A stretch of DNA of 64,000 nt from Pedobacter sp. ISL-64 (GCF_018613605.1 NZ_JAGGPU010000001.1:412466-476465), one strand, 5' to 3'; shown: positions 1 through 9,064, numbered from the stretch's first letter. The notes: generated by a model not told the origin, from the sequence alone. Program-made: numbers and translations.

Positions 1-762
1 CACTCCATCACGCACCGCGAATTCTACCGTATTGAAATCGTATCCTAAGTACTTGCATAGCTTTAGGGTGTACTCTTCTACAGTTTTAAGCAGCTTCGCA
101 TCTGGCGATTTGCCTTCAGTTGCATAACGCAAGTGATGCGGATTCCGTGGGTCGTACTGCATAATACGGACATATTTGCCACCAATGCAATAACACCTAA
201 AATATTCTTCAAAAATGATCTCTTCCTGCAAAAGCATCACCAGCTGTTGTGTACCGCTGTGTTTATCAAAAAAATCTTCTTTGTCATGCAGTTTATAAAC
301 ATCTCTCCAGCCACCACCATCATAAGGTTTCATATAGGCCGGAAAACCAGTGTATTCGAAAATCGCATCCCAATCCAACGGCATGGTTAGGTTAGAGAAA
401 GATTCTCCTGTGGTTCCTGTAGGGTGTTCTCTAGATGGAATTAAGGCTGTTTTGGGTACGGGTACGCCAATTTGTTCGGCAAGTGCATTGTTGAAAAACT
501 TCTCGTCGGCACTCCACCAAAATGGGTTATTAATTACGGCAGTTCCGGTAATGGCGGCATTTTTTAGTGATGCGCGGTAGAATGGTACATCTTGCGAAAT
601 ACGATCGATGATTACCGAATAACCTAATGGTGCATTCTGAAATATTTTGTCGATTTTAACAGCTTCGGCGGTAATGCCTTTTTCTGCTTTTTGATTAATT
701 CTTTCGATTACGGCTTCAGGAAAAGAGCGTTCCTGTCCAAATAAAATCCCTATTTTCTTCAT
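1..762 (-). CDS. ATP-grasp domain ligase, partial (C-terminus beyond window)
   Basis: Seen: 254 codons read open on the minus strand from ATG at 762 to the left edge, beginning MKKIGILFGQERSFPEAV, so the C-terminal part is missing. The stretch MKPYDGGGWRDVY fits the nucleotide-binding lysine and glycine-rich loop of ATP-grasp enzymes, followed by QEEIIFEEYFRCYCIGGKYV and, near the edge, YDFNTVEFAVRDG, a typical metal/ATP acidic segment. Known: ATP-grasp enzymes join a carboxylate to an amine or thiol through an acyl phosphate. Inferred: a cytosolic peptide or amide ligase of the RimK/D-Ala-ligase type; the substrate is unknown. It lies 102 bp downstream of an esterase on the same strand, with another esterase divergent, which suggests a shared small-molecule pathway. 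Confidence 0.8.
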   Translation of the reverse strand, partial: MKKIGILFGQERSFPEAVIERINQKAEKGITAEAVKIDKIFQNAPLGYSVIIDRISQDVPFYRASLKNAAITGTAVINNPFWWSADEKFFNNALAEQIGVPVPKTALIPSREHPTGTTGESFSNLTMPLDWDAIFEYTGFPAYMKPYDGGGWRDVYKLHDKEDFFDKHSGTQQLVMLLQEEIIFEEYFRCYCIGGKYVRIMQYDPRNPHHLRYATEGKSPDAKLLKTVEEYTLKLCKYLGYDFNTVEFAVRDGV

Positions 763-773
763 TGGTAAATTTT

Positions 774-812
774 AGTTTAAATGTTTAACTGGTTAATCGG
801 TTAATTGTTTGA
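774..812. repeat. Short GTTTAA/GGTTAA-rich intergenic repeat
   Basis: The gap between the ATP-grasp gene and the esterase carries a run of GTTTAA and GGTTAATCGG-type words ending in GGTTAATTGT. The same words recur at 22189-22306. It lies in the leader of the ATP-grasp gene and has no recognised function. Confidence 0.35.
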
Positions 813-864
813 TAATTATATCCTAAATCGACTCGGGACTTAAGACTGCCGACTTTGGACCAAA

Positions 865-1572
865 CTAAAGCTGTGCAATATAATCTGGAAACATTTCTCT
901 CCAGATGGGCCAATCGTGATCTGCATTCTGTCTGATATCAAGCCAGTGGTCGATGCCCTTTTTGTTTAAAATATCAGCTAAACGCTCATTGTCAGGCCTG
1001 CACATATCGCGATCGGTTGTGCCCAAAACAATTTTCATATAATGCAGTTCGGGGTTACTATTATTCAGCAGATAATCAACCGGATTGTTAAAATAAACAT
1101 CATCATTATAAAAACCATCCAACTGACCAGAAATATCGAAAGCCCCGCTCATACTAAACATATGGCTAACCAACCAGGGATGCCGAAAAGCGAAATTAGC
1201 AGCATGATAGCCTCCGAAACTACAGCCAGCGGTAATAATTTTGCTGTGCCCGGTTTCGTGCCTTGCCAGAGGGGCTACCTCTTCCAATAAATACTTGTCG
1301 TACCAGATGTGGTTTTTAACCCTGTCGGCAGGATGAATACTTTTGTTGTACCAGCTTAATTTGTCGACCCCATCGGGGCAATAGATCTTAATTTTTCCTT
1401 CATTGATAAATCCCTCAACAGAATCTATCAGTTTGAAATCCTTGTTTTCAAAATATCGGCCCATGCTTGTCGGGAACAGTAGGATAGGGATACCACCGTG
1501 ACCAAAGATGAGCATGTCGATTTCGCCACTTAAATTCGGGCTGTACCATTTCTTATGTTCTTCTTTAACCAT
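865..1572 (-). CDS. Alpha/beta-hydrolase fold esterase
   Basis: The 235-residue protein has no signal peptide and is predicted cytosolic. The nucleophile elbow is G116-C-S118-F-G120 inside TAGCSFGGYHA. The acid may be Asp187 or Asp189 (TTDRD) and the base His219 (ADHDW), so the catalytic triad looks complete. It resembles the esterase-D-like group of predicted hydrolases. The gene starts at ATG 1572, is divergent from a second esterase (about 180 bp between starts) and precedes the ATP-grasp ligase on the same strand. Inferred: it cleaves or transfers an ester or peptide bond in the same pathway as the ligase; the substrate cannot be told from sequence. Confidence 0.8.
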   Translation of the reverse strand: MVKEEHKKWYSPNLSGEIDMLIFGHGGIPILLFPTSMGRYFENKDFKLIDSVEGFINEGKIKIYCPDGVDKLSWYNKSIHPADRVKNHIWYDKYLLEEVAPLARHETGHSKIITAGCSFGGYHAANFAFRHPWLVSHMFSMSGAFDISGQLDGFYNDDVYFNNPVDYLLNNSNPELHYMKIVLGTTDRDMCRPDNERLADILNKKGIDHWLDIRQNADHDWPIWREMFPDYIAQL

Positions 1573-1702
1573 AATTAAAATTGAATGACTTAAGGTATAA
1601 ATTAAATTCTACAAAAAGAATAGTTTAAGCGGTAAAAATGATGCAAATCAAAAGCCTATTGTAAAAATTAACCTATGATAATTAATAGTTTAGCAAGATT
1701 TG

Positions 1703-1710
1703 TACCTTTG
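1703..1710 (+). promoter_or_regulatory. Candidate -7 box for the esterase gene at 1755
   Basis: TACCTTTG matches the Bacteroidota -7 consensus TAnnTTTG exactly and lies 44 nt upstream of the start codon. No clear TTTG -33 partner is visible at the usual distance, so this rests on the -7 box and position. Confidence 0.45.
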
Positions 1711-1754
1711 CCCCGAATTCTGAGGCGATAGCCATGTGATAGGGGATTTTGAAT

Positions 1755-2567
1755 ATGATGTACACGACAATTCTATCAGTAAAAGTTAACAAAAGCAATT
1801 TTAAAATACCATCTGCTTATTTAAAGCACGAGGTAGAAATAGATATTTATACACCTGAAGGTATTTTGGGAAATGAGAAAATAGAGCTTCTTTTATTAAA
1901 TGATGGGCAGGATGTGGCCAAAATGGATTTCCGCCGGATTTTGGAAGAAGCCCACCATGGTAAAAGAAACCACAGGTTAATTGTTGTGGCTATTAGGGCA
2001 TCAGAAGACAGACTAATGGAATATGGTGTAGCGGGTGTGCCCGATTTTAAAGGGCGTGGAGCGAAAGCCGATTTATACACCGATTTCGTGATCAAAGAGC
2101 TTTTGCCTTTTGTTAAAAAGAAAATTGCGATGCCGATAACTGGTAAAGTAGGTTTTGCGGGATTTTCTTTGGGCGGTTTGTCTGCTTTTGATATTGCCTG
2201 GAATAATCCTTCTGCTTTTGATGCCATCGGTGTTTTTTCAGGGGCATTTTGGTGGAGAAAAAAAGATCTGACAGAAGGGTATACTGATGCAGATCGTATT
2301 ATGCATGCAAAACTAGAAAGTACCTCTGCCAGACCTGATATGAAATTCTGGTTAATGACCGGAACGGAAGATGAGGAGGCTGATCGGAATAAAAATATGA
2401 TCATCGATTCTATAGATGATACAATTGATGTGGTTAAAATACTCTTGAATAAAGGCTATAAACGGCCCGAAAATGTATTTTATTATGAAAAAGTTGGGGG
2501 TAAACACGATGTTCCAACCTGGGAAAGTGTAATGCCTGCCTTTTTAGATTGGGCATTTGAGGTTTAG
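1755..2567 (+). CDS. Alpha/beta-hydrolase fold esterase (enterochelin esterase/esterase D-like)
   Basis: The protein has about 270 residues. The nucleophile elbow is GFSLGG in VGFAGFSLGGLSAFD, and a late His in GGKHDVPTWESVMPAF fits the catalytic base. TGTEDEEADRNKN resembles the loop bearing the acid residue. No signal peptide is seen. I use ATG 1755, which has AGGGGA about 8 nt upstream; an in-frame TTG at 1749 and ATG 1758 are alternatives. Known relatives include Fes/IroE-type and esterase D hydrolases. It is divergent from the smaller esterase at 865-1572. Only the fold and catalytic class are supported; siderophore chemistry is not. Confidence 0.8.
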   Translation: MMYTTILSVKVNKSNFKIPSAYLKHEVEIDIYTPEGILGNEKIELLLLNDGQDVAKMDFRRILEEAHHGKRNHRLIVVAIRASEDRLMEYGVAGVPDFKGRGAKADLYTDFVIKELLPFVKKKIAMPITGKVGFAGFSLGGLSAFDIAWNNPSAFDAIGVFSGAFWWRKKDLTEGYTDADRIMHAKLESTSARPDMKFWLMTGTEDEEADRNKNMIIDSIDDTIDVVKILLNKGYKRPENVFYYEKVGGKHDVPTWESVMPAFLDWAFEV

Positions 2568-2570
2568 CAA

Positions 2571-3479
2571 TTATATCTTACCCAAAAGCACATTCATTTT
2601 TAAACTTAGTTTTTTTGCGCCAAATTCGTTAAGGTGATCGCCATCGTAAAAATCCTGCTCACGGAAAGAACTATCCTGTAAAAGGTTGAAATACTTCACT
2701 GTACTATGTGTGGTATTTAGTTTCTTGATGGTTGAAAGTGTAGTATTCAGCTGGTTTTTGCTCAAATGCGATACATAAGATTTATAAGCTGGGCTGGTAA
2801 ACAACACCACCTTAATATGTTTGTGCTCTGCAAAGGCTATAATTTCATCCAATAAATGCAGGTTAGTTGAATATTGAAGATTGTCTTTAGCCGTATGTCT
2901 TGCTGCGGCTGTTGCCCCGCTTATCATTAAATCTTTATGGTTGATCGCTTTATAACTCGATCCCCAGCCCAGGTTACTACAACTAATATCATTTTCACCT
3001 CTAACATAATGGTTTAAAAGCCGGCTTAAATTGATGTCGAATTTATTACTCAACATTTCTGTTCCGTTGAAAATTTTATGATCGGTATTGATATCATAAT
3101 AAATGCGGTAGTTTTTCGCACGCCAAGCCTCGGGGCTATTTTCTAAACGGCCATAAAAGGAAAAATAATCAACTGGGATCACAATGTATTTTAAATTGGT
3201 CCATTGATCTTTATATTTTTTTAGAATTTCCAGGTCATAATCAAATGATTGTGAAATGTAACTCGCATTAAAACTCGATTTGATATACTTTGGATCGATA
3301 CCATAATACACGTGGGAGCTGCCCAGAAATAAAATGTTTACCTCTTTGGCATGGTGATCGAGATAGTTTTTTTTGTATTCATAATCGTTTGGGATTTTTC
3401 TGATCAAAACTTCGAAAAAAACACCTAGAAGTATGATGGGAAATAGGAAGATGGCGATATATTTAACGAATTTTTTCAT
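2571..3479 (-). CDS. SGNH-hydrolase-like membrane-anchored partner of MBOAT acyltransferase
   Basis: I start at ATG 3479 (MKKFVKYIAIFLFPIILL), 2 bp after the MBOAT stop; a longer frame would run back into that gene. The product has 302 residues: one N-terminal transmembrane or signal segment, then a periplasmic domain. FLGSSHVYYGIDP resembles SGNH block I and GDHLNEFGAKKL resembles the block V Asp-His pair. Known: MBOAT proteins such as AlgI work with SGNH-type partners (AlgJ/AlgX-like) that pass the acyl group to a polysaccharide. Inferred: this is such a periplasmic O-acyltransfer partner. The catalytic assignment is tentative because overall similarity to named families is weak. Confidence 0.65.
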   Translation of the reverse strand: MKKFVKYIAIFLFPIILLGVFFEVLIRKIPNDYEYKKNYLDHHAKEVNILFLGSSHVYYGIDPKYIKSSFNASYISQSFDYDLEILKKYKDQWTNLKYIVIPVDYFSFYGRLENSPEAWRAKNYRIYYDINTDHKIFNGTEMLSNKFDINLSRLLNHYVRGENDISCSNLGWGSSYKAINHKDLMISGATAAARHTAKDNLQYSTNLHLLDEIIAFAEHKHIKVVLFTSPAYKSYVSHLSKNQLNTTLSTIKKLNTTHSTVKYFNLLQDSSFREQDFYDGDHLNEFGAKKLSLKMNVLLGKI

Positions 3480-3481
3480 AA

Positions 3482-4918
3482 TTAAAATTGAAAGTAAATG
3501 AATTGCTGTTCCGCCCCTGCGAAAAAGAATATTACCAGAACAAGGCCATAATAAATACCCCATCTTACTGGTTTTGGCCACGATAAAGCGAATTTGGCAA
3601 TGGCATATTGCTCCATCCTGCCATTCCATTCGATTAGTATAAACAAGGCGAGTAATAGAAATAGTTTAATCGGCAGTATTTGAGGAATGATGAAAAACGA
3701 TTCGGAACCAATGGTTGATATGATATTGAAAGCATGCTGTACAGAATTTGCCCTGAAAAATATCCAGGCGAAAACTGTTAATCCAAATGTTAATATAATT
3801 GCTGCTAATTCTTTTAAGCTTGGAAATGTCTTTCCCTGTGCAACGGTATCCAGATTCGAACGGTTGGTGTTGAAAATTATCGAGGGCATAATGTACAGCG
3901 CATTTAATAAGCCCCAGATGATGAAGGTCCAGTTGGCGCCATGCCAAAAACCGCTCACAAGGAAGATGATAAACGTGTTCCTCACTTTTGCCCAGGTTCC
4001 GCCTTTGCTTCCGCCTAAGGGGATGTAAAGATAATCTCTGAACCAGGTGGATAGCGAGATATGCCATCTACGCCAGAATTCGGCAATATCCCTGGAGAAA
4101 TAGGGGTAGGCAAAGTTTCTTAACAGCTCTATCCCAAATAAACGTGCTGTACCTAAAGCGATATCAGAATAGCCAGAGAAATCTCCATATATCTGAAAGG
4201 CAAAAAGGATGGCACCAAGCAACAATGTACTGCCCGAATATTCGCCTGAATGGTTGAAAATCATATTGGCATAATTAGCACATTGATCGGCAATGACGAT
4301 TTTTTTAAACAAGCCCCATAAAATCTGCCGTAAGCCATCAATTGCCCTGCTGTAGTCAAAAGATCTTTCTTTTTTGATCTGAGGAAGCAGGTGTGTGGCC
4401 CGTTCTATCGGCCCGGCAACCAGTAGAGGAAAAAAACTTACAAATAACGAGTAATCGATAAAGTTCTTTTCTGCCGATATACGGTTCTTATAAATATCGA
4501 TTACGTATGACAGGCCGTGAAAAGTGTAAAATGATATACCAACAGGTAAAATGACTTTTAATGTCCATGGGTTTACCTGAAGGCCAAAATTTGCAATAGC
4601 ATCAGCAAAAGAATCGGCGAAGAAATTATAGTATTTAAATACGCCTAAAAAACCGAGATTAATGGAAATACTCAGCCAGAACCAAAATTTTTTAGCCCTG
4701 TTATTTTTGCTTTCCATCATTTTTAACCCGGTGAAATAATCCAATAATGTGGAAAAAATGAGTAGGAACATAAACCGCCAATCCCAGCAGGCATAAAAGA
4801 AATAGCTGGCACCCAGCAATAATATATTTTGAGATCTTAAACGTTCTTTCCCCAGAACCCAATAGAGTATAAAAACTATGGGCAGGAAAGCAGCAAAGCT
4901 AAAAGAGTTGAACAGCAT
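3482..4918 (-). CDS. MBOAT family O-acyltransferase (AlgI-like)
   Basis: The 478-residue polytopic membrane protein carries the MBOAT hallmarks FWRRWHISLSTWFRDYLYIP (from residue 281) and GFWHGANW with the conserved His326. FSGYSDIALG, near residue 247, is also typical of AlgI/DltB-type members. Known: these enzymes move acyl groups, usually acetyl, across the inner membrane to extracytoplasmic glycans or teichoic acids. The next gene starts 2 bp downstream and encodes an SGNH-like partner, so the two form one transcription unit. The acceptor polymer cannot be inferred because no glycan synthesis genes adjoin. Confidence 0.93.
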   Translation of the reverse strand: MLFNSFSFAAFLPIVFILYWVLGKERLRSQNILLLGASYFFYACWDWRFMFLLIFSTLLDYFTGLKMMESKNNRAKKFWFWLSISINLGFLGVFKYYNFFADSFADAIANFGLQVNPWTLKVILPVGISFYTFHGLSYVIDIYKNRISAEKNFIDYSLFVSFFPLLVAGPIERATHLLPQIKKERSFDYSRAIDGLRQILWGLFKKIVIADQCANYANMIFNHSGEYSGSTLLLGAILFAFQIYGDFSGYSDIALGTARLFGIELLRNFAYPYFSRDIAEFWRRWHISLSTWFRDYLYIPLGGSKGGTWAKVRNTFIIFLVSGFWHGANWTFIIWGLLNALYIMPSIIFNTNRSNLDTVAQGKTFPSLKELAAIILTFGLTVFAWIFFRANSVQHAFNIISTIGSESFFIIPQILPIKLFLLLALFILIEWNGRMEQYAIAKFALSWPKPVRWGIYYGLVLVIFFFAGAEQQFIYFQF

Positions 4919-5048
4919 AGCGTTAAGGTTAATACTTCGTTTAAGAATAAAATTAACGCTTTGTGCTGTCCGATTAATACGACGGGTAAATTTGTACGCA
5001 GAATTGCTTAAAGGTGTGAAATACCTGTATAGTTATTTCACGGTATTT

Positions 5049-5729
5049 TTATTGTTGATATTTTAAAAAAATACCGGTGTCGAAAATGGTCCACAAACAG
5101 CTTTTTTGTCCACACGATTTTAATGCTGCATTGGCCCAGGTATTGCAGGTTTTAAAAATACTGTAACTTCCTTCTGCTTCGTAAAAAGCATCACCGATAT
5201 CATAATGGATGTTTGATTTAACATTGATCAAATGCCCTGCTTCATCTTTTCTGAAACTATTTAAAATATAATTAATCAGTTGTTGGTATTGCGTTTTGCT
5301 GATCATGATTTTCTTACAGCTTGCATCTTCCAGTATCTTTTTGTAATAAGTAGTGTGCATGGCCGATGTGCTTAATCCAGAGATTGCCCTTAGTCCGTTA
5401 CTGAGTTTAAGATCCGAAAATTCTGGTGTTTCGAGGTAGAATTTTTTATCGCCCCAGCCCATAGCCAGGTATTGATAAGTGCTATCGGCTTCAAGCGTAT
5501 TTTGGTAACGGATTTCTTTTGTCCAGTTTATTTCAGCGCTGACTGCCGGAACCACAATATCAGTATGTACACCGTTCGTCATGATGTAGATGGCAACCTC
5601 TTTAGGGTTTGAAGGGTTGGTATTTATGGTAATGCGCGAGCAACAAAAGGCGATTAGAAAATAAAGCCCAATCAATGTGATAAAAGCAATACTGCACCTG
5701 CCTGCATATTTTAAAAACCTTTTGTTCAT
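5049..5729 (-). CDS. DUF2459/TIGR02117 family protein
   Basis: The 226-residue protein has an N-terminal hydrophobic segment (ALITLIGLYFLIAF-like, about residues 14-30) and a long extracytoplasmic region. The blocks NGVHTDIVVP, MGWGDKKFYLETP and SAMHTTYYKK are characteristic of DUF2459, first noticed near urease genes in other bacteria. No urease genes are nearby, so that link is not supported. The biochemical role of the family is unknown. The gene lies 130 bp upstream of the MBOAT gene on the same strand and may have its own promoter. Confidence 0.75.
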   Translation of the reverse strand: MNKRFLKYAGRCSIAFITLIGLYFLIAFCCSRITINTNPSNPKEVAIYIMTNGVHTDIVVPAVSAEINWTKEIRYQNTLEADSTYQYLAMGWGDKKFYLETPEFSDLKLSNGLRAISGLSTSAMHTTYYKKILEDASCKKIMISKTQYQQLINYILNSFRKDEAGHLINVKSNIHYDIGDAFYEAEGSYSIFKTCNTWANAALKSCGQKSCLWTIFDTGIFLKYQQ

Positions 5730-5863
5730 TTCGATGGGTTATTTATTCTTAATACAGCATTTGAGTTTTTGGTAACCCATTAAGCTCCAGATATCGATTT
5801 TATTGATGGCGGTATTGAAAAACACGATTTTTTGCGGCTATGACTTATCTGTACCTTCACTAT

Positions 5864-6310
5864 ATGATAAAAGGACTATTTGAAACACACATTTATGTTG
5901 AAGATTTAGCAAGATCGATCGATTTTTATAGCAATATTTTGGGCTTAATACAATGCCATTACGAAGAAGAACGTAAAATTGCATTTTTTTGGATCGGGAA
6001 ACCTAAAGAAGCCATGCTTGGAATCTGGGAAAAGCCAAAAGATGAGATTGATATCAGACATTTTGCCTTCCGTTGCGATGTAGAAGATGTGCTGAACAAA
6101 TCGGTTAACTTTCTCGAATCTAAAAACCTAAAGCCATATAATTTTCTTAATAATGGAAATCACAAGCCAATGGTTTTTACGTGGATGCCCGCCTTAGCTA
6201 TTTATTTTAATGATACCGATGGGCATGCATTAGAATTTATAGCCATTTTAGAAGGAGAAGCAAAGCCAGCATTGGGTGTAATTTCTTACGAAGAATGGTT
6301 AAACACATAA
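5864..6310 (+). CDS. VOC (glyoxalase/bleomycin-resistance fold) family protein
   Basis: From ATG 5864 the product has 148 residues and begins MIKGLFETHIYVEDLARSI, the usual opening of a vicinal-oxygen-chelate domain. The pattern ETHIYVED, SNILGL, and DTDGHALEFIA near the C-terminus fits a betaalphabetabetabeta module pair with metal-ligand positions His and Glu. An upstream in-frame ATG at 5840 would add eight residues (MTYLYLHY) that do not fit the family start. Substrate is unknown: family members include glyoxalases, dioxygenases and thiol transferases such as FosA. It ends 5 bp before the convergent DUF4180 gene. Confidence 0.8.
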   Translation: MIKGLFETHIYVEDLARSIDFYSNILGLIQCHYEEERKIAFFWIGKPKEAMLGIWEKPKDEIDIRHFAFRCDVEDVLNKSVNFLESKNLKPYNFLNNGNHKPMVFTWMPALAIYFNDTDGHALEFIAILEGEAKPALGVISYEEWLNT

Positions 6311-6315
6311 ATCTC

Positions 6316-6675
6316 TCAACCAGCTAGCTTTGTTAGCGCTTCAGCGGTCGAGCCCAAAAAGTTGATGTGTTTACCTTTATTGCTTTCATAAATAAAATCT
6401 TTTATGCTTTTATTTTGATATGGACTAAAATCGCCAATAATGGCCAGGCTTACCCTGTAATTTGAAAACTTCTGGAGAATTTCTCCTGCTATTCCGTTTT
6501 TTAGGTCGAAGAAAGCAGGTGTGATGTTCTGTGCGTGTATAATGATTTTATCAAAATCCTGGTAGTATAAGTTTCCCAATAAGTCTAGCCCATCGGCTGC
6601 GTTATTAATAATTATTTCTTCCGAAAGAATTTCGGCAATATTGGTATTGTTTACGGTGTGTGATTCAATTTTCAT
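6316..6675 (-). CDS. DUF4180 domain protein
   Basis: The 119-residue cytosolic protein carries KIIIHAQNITPAFFDLKNG, GEILQKFSNYRVSLAIIGDF and a C-terminal ESNKGKHINFLGSTAEAL block, all diagnostic of DUF4180. The biochemical role of this family is not known to me. It is a single gene convergent with the VOC gene, and 227 bp separate its start from the divergent typA. Confidence 0.8.
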   Translation of the reverse strand: MKIESHTVNNTNIAEILSEEIIINNAADGLDLLGNLYYQDFDKIIIHAQNITPAFFDLKNGIAGEILQKFSNYRVSLAIIGDFSPYQNKSIKDFIYESNKGKHINFLGSTAEALTKLAG

Positions 6676-6872
6676 TTATATTTTAAAATAGGGGGTGTGT
6701 TGTAATTCATTGTGGCTAATTTAAAGATTATGTTTTCTTTTAAACATTTTGTTCAAACCTTATTTGATTGAAAAAAGTAGTACTCCGCCTTTCTATTTAA
6801 AAATGAGATAATTGCAACATTATCATCGTATTAAATAGTACGCAATATAGTAGAAAATCCATTTCTAAACAC

Positions 6873-6880
6873 TATCTTTG
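6873..6880 (+). promoter_or_regulatory. Candidate -7 box of typA
   Basis: TATCTTTG matches TAnnTTTG and ends 22 nt before the typA ATG. A matching -33 TTTG was not found at the expected distance. Confidence 0.45.
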
Positions 6881-6902
6881 CGCCAAATTTGAGGCGCATT
6901 TT

Positions 6903-8708
6903 ATGCAAAAGATTAGAAATATAGCTATTATAGCACACGTTGACCACGGCAAAACTACTTTGGTTGATAAGATTTTACATTCTTGTTCTATTTTTCGTGA
7001 CAACGAACAAACAGGAGATTTGATATTGGATAACAACGATTTAGAGCGCGAGCGTGGTATCACGATTGTATCTAAAAACGTATCGGTTCAGTACAAAGAC
7101 GTAAAAATTAACATTATTGACACTCCTGGTCACGCGGATTTCGGCGGTGAGGTAGAGCGTGTTTTGAAAATGGCAGATGGTGTACTTTTACTTTGCGATG
7201 CTTTTGAAGGTGCAATGCCTCAAACGCGTTTCGTAACGCAAAAAGCTTTGGCCCTTGGTTTAAAACCGATTGTGGTGGTAAACAAAGTGGATAAAGAAAA
7301 CTGTCGTCCAGAAGAGGTTTATGAGCAGATTTTCGAATTGTTCTTTAACCTTGAGGCAACAGAAGAGCAATTGGATTTCCCGGTAATTTACGGTTCATCC
7401 AAACAAGGATGGATGAGTACTGACTGGAAGGTGCCAACTACTGATATTTTCGCTTTATTAGATGCGGTTGTGGCTAACATTCCACCTGCACCAATTAACG
7501 ATGGTACATTACAGATGCAAATCACTTCGTTAGATTATTCATCTTTCGTAGGTCGTATTGCAATCGGTCGTGTTCACCGTGGTACAATTAAAGAAAACCA
7601 ACCGGTTACTTTAATCAAACGCGATGGCAAAATTGTTAAATCAAGAGTAAAAGAACTTTATACTTTCGAAGGTTTAGGAAAAATCCGTACCACAGAAGTA
7701 AGTTCAGGCGATATTTGTGCCGTTGTTGGTATTGATGGTTTTGATATTGGTGATACCATTTCTGACTTTGATGCTCCGGAACAATTACCAGTAATCAGTA
7801 TTGATGAGCCAACGATGAACATGTTGTTCACCATCAATAACTCTCCATTTTTCGGTAAAGAAGGTAAATTGGTTACTTCTCAACGTATTAAAGAACGTTT
7901 GATCAAAGAAACTGAGAAAAACTTAGCTTTAAAAGTTGTAGAAACTCCATCTCCTGATTCATGGTTGGTTTACGGTCGTGGTATTCTCCATTTATCGGTG
8001 TTAATCGAAACCATGCGTCGCGAAGGTTACGAAATTCAGGTTGGTCAACCACAGGTTATTGTTAAAGAAATCGACGGTAAAAAATGTGAGCCAATTGAAA
8101 CCTTAATCGTTGATGTACCGGGTGAAGTTTCTGGTAAGGTAATCGAATTGGTAACTCAACGTAAAGGTGAGTTGTTAATTATGGAGCCAAAAGGTGATTT
8201 ACAGCATTTAGAATTCGAAATCCCATCTCGTGGTATTATCGGTTTACGTAACAACGTATTAACTGCTACTGCTGGCGAGGCAATTATGGCACACCGTTTC
8301 AAAGCTTACGAACCTTGGAAAGGTACAATTCCTGGCCGCTCAAACGGTGTATTGGTATCAATGGATAAAGGACAAACAACCGCATATTCAATCGATAAAT
8401 TACAGGATAGAGGTCGTTTCTTTGTTGATCCAGGAGTTGATGTTTACGAAGGTCAGATTATGGGTGAGCACATCCGTGATAATGATTTAGTGGTAAATAT
8501 TGTTAAAGGTAAAGCCTTAACCAATATGCGTGCATCAGGTACTGATGATAATGCCCGTATTGCACCTGCAATTAAATTCTCTTTAGAAGAAGCAATGGAG
8601 TATATCCAAGCTGATGAATATATCGAGGTTACACCTGCAAGCATGCGCTTACGTAAAATCTTCTTAACAGAACAAGAACGTAAAGTTAAAGGAAAGCAAT
8701 TCGCTTAA
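6903..8708 (+). CDS. typA: Translational GTPase TypA/BipA
   Basis: The 601-residue protein has the G1 loop AHVDHGKTT at residues 11-19, the switch RERGITI, DTPGHADF (G3) and NKVD (G4), then EF-G-like domains and the family-specific C-terminal domain. The length matches TypA. Known: it is a ribosome-associated GTPase that acts in 50S assembly and in adaptation to cold and stress. It stands alone between divergent DUF4180 and a strong intrinsic terminator. Codon use is markedly regular, as in well-expressed genes. Identity is secure. Confidence 0.97.
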   Translation: MQKIRNIAIIAHVDHGKTTLVDKILHSCSIFRDNEQTGDLILDNNDLERERGITIVSKNVSVQYKDVKINIIDTPGHADFGGEVERVLKMADGVLLLCDAFEGAMPQTRFVTQKALALGLKPIVVVNKVDKENCRPEEVYEQIFELFFNLEATEEQLDFPVIYGSSKQGWMSTDWKVPTTDIFALLDAVVANIPPAPINDGTLQMQITSLDYSSFVGRIAIGRVHRGTIKENQPVTLIKRDGKIVKSRVKELYTFEGLGKIRTTEVSSGDICAVVGIDGFDIGDTISDFDAPEQLPVISIDEPTMNMLFTINNSPFFGKEGKLVTSQRIKERLIKETEKNLALKVVETPSPDSWLVYGRGILHLSVLIETMRREGYEIQVGQPQVIVKEIDGKKCEPIETLIVDVPGEVSGKVIELVTQRKGELLIMEPKGDLQHLEFEIPSRGIIGLRNNVLTATAGEAIMAHRFKAYEPWKGTIPGRSNGVLVSMDKGQTTAYSIDKLQDRGRFFVDPGVDVYEGQIMGEHIRDNDLVVNIVKGKALTNMRASGTDDNARIAPAIKFSLEEAMEYIQADEYIEVTPASMRLRKIFLTEQERKVKGKQFA

Positions 8709-8732
8709 ACCTTTGAACATATTGATACTAAA

Positions 8733-8759
8733 GCCTCGATGTAAATCGGGGCTTTTTTG
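8733..8759 (+). terminator. Intrinsic terminator of typA
   Basis: Arms AGCCTCGAT (8733-8741) and ATCGGGGCT (8746-8754) pair with one G-U wobble around a GTAA loop and run into six T residues. It begins 25 nt after the typA stop. Confidence 0.85.
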
Positions 8760-9064
8760 CGTTTTACCAATTAGTATTAATAATAGCGCATAACAAATTG
8801 CCGTTTGTTTTTACCACCTGAGTCATCTAAGAACATCTGAGCGCATAATTTATGTTTTATTATTCTAAGTTGAACTAAAGCGGCTTAGGTGGTCGAAAAT
8901 GATATGGAAAGCAATTGCGAGGCTTTTTTTATTGTTAGTCCTTCTTTCCGCTAAATCCCCGATGAAGAATCGGGGGATATCGCTGCAATAAGGTTTAGGG
9001 GCGTTGGGGCGGTGGTATTAGGTTTCTTCAGTTTTACTTATCTTTCCAAAACAATATAATATCC
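8760..9064. other. Intergenic region without a gene, with a small hairpin
   Basis: This 305-bp gap between typA and the Crp-type regulator has no supported ORF. It holds an imperfect inverted pair CCACCTGAG (near 8815) and CTTAGGTGG (near 8884), and a hairpin at 8955-8978 with arms ATCCCCGAT/ATCGGGGGAT and loop GAAGA. The same loop and inner stem recur at 35026-35046. TATCTTTCC near 9040 is a weak -7 candidate for the regulator gene. Confidence 0.5.

Noticed and set aside
133..580. Two plus-strand ORFs of 76-85 codons
   Set aside because: They lie antisense to the well-supported ATP-grasp gene and have no family signal.
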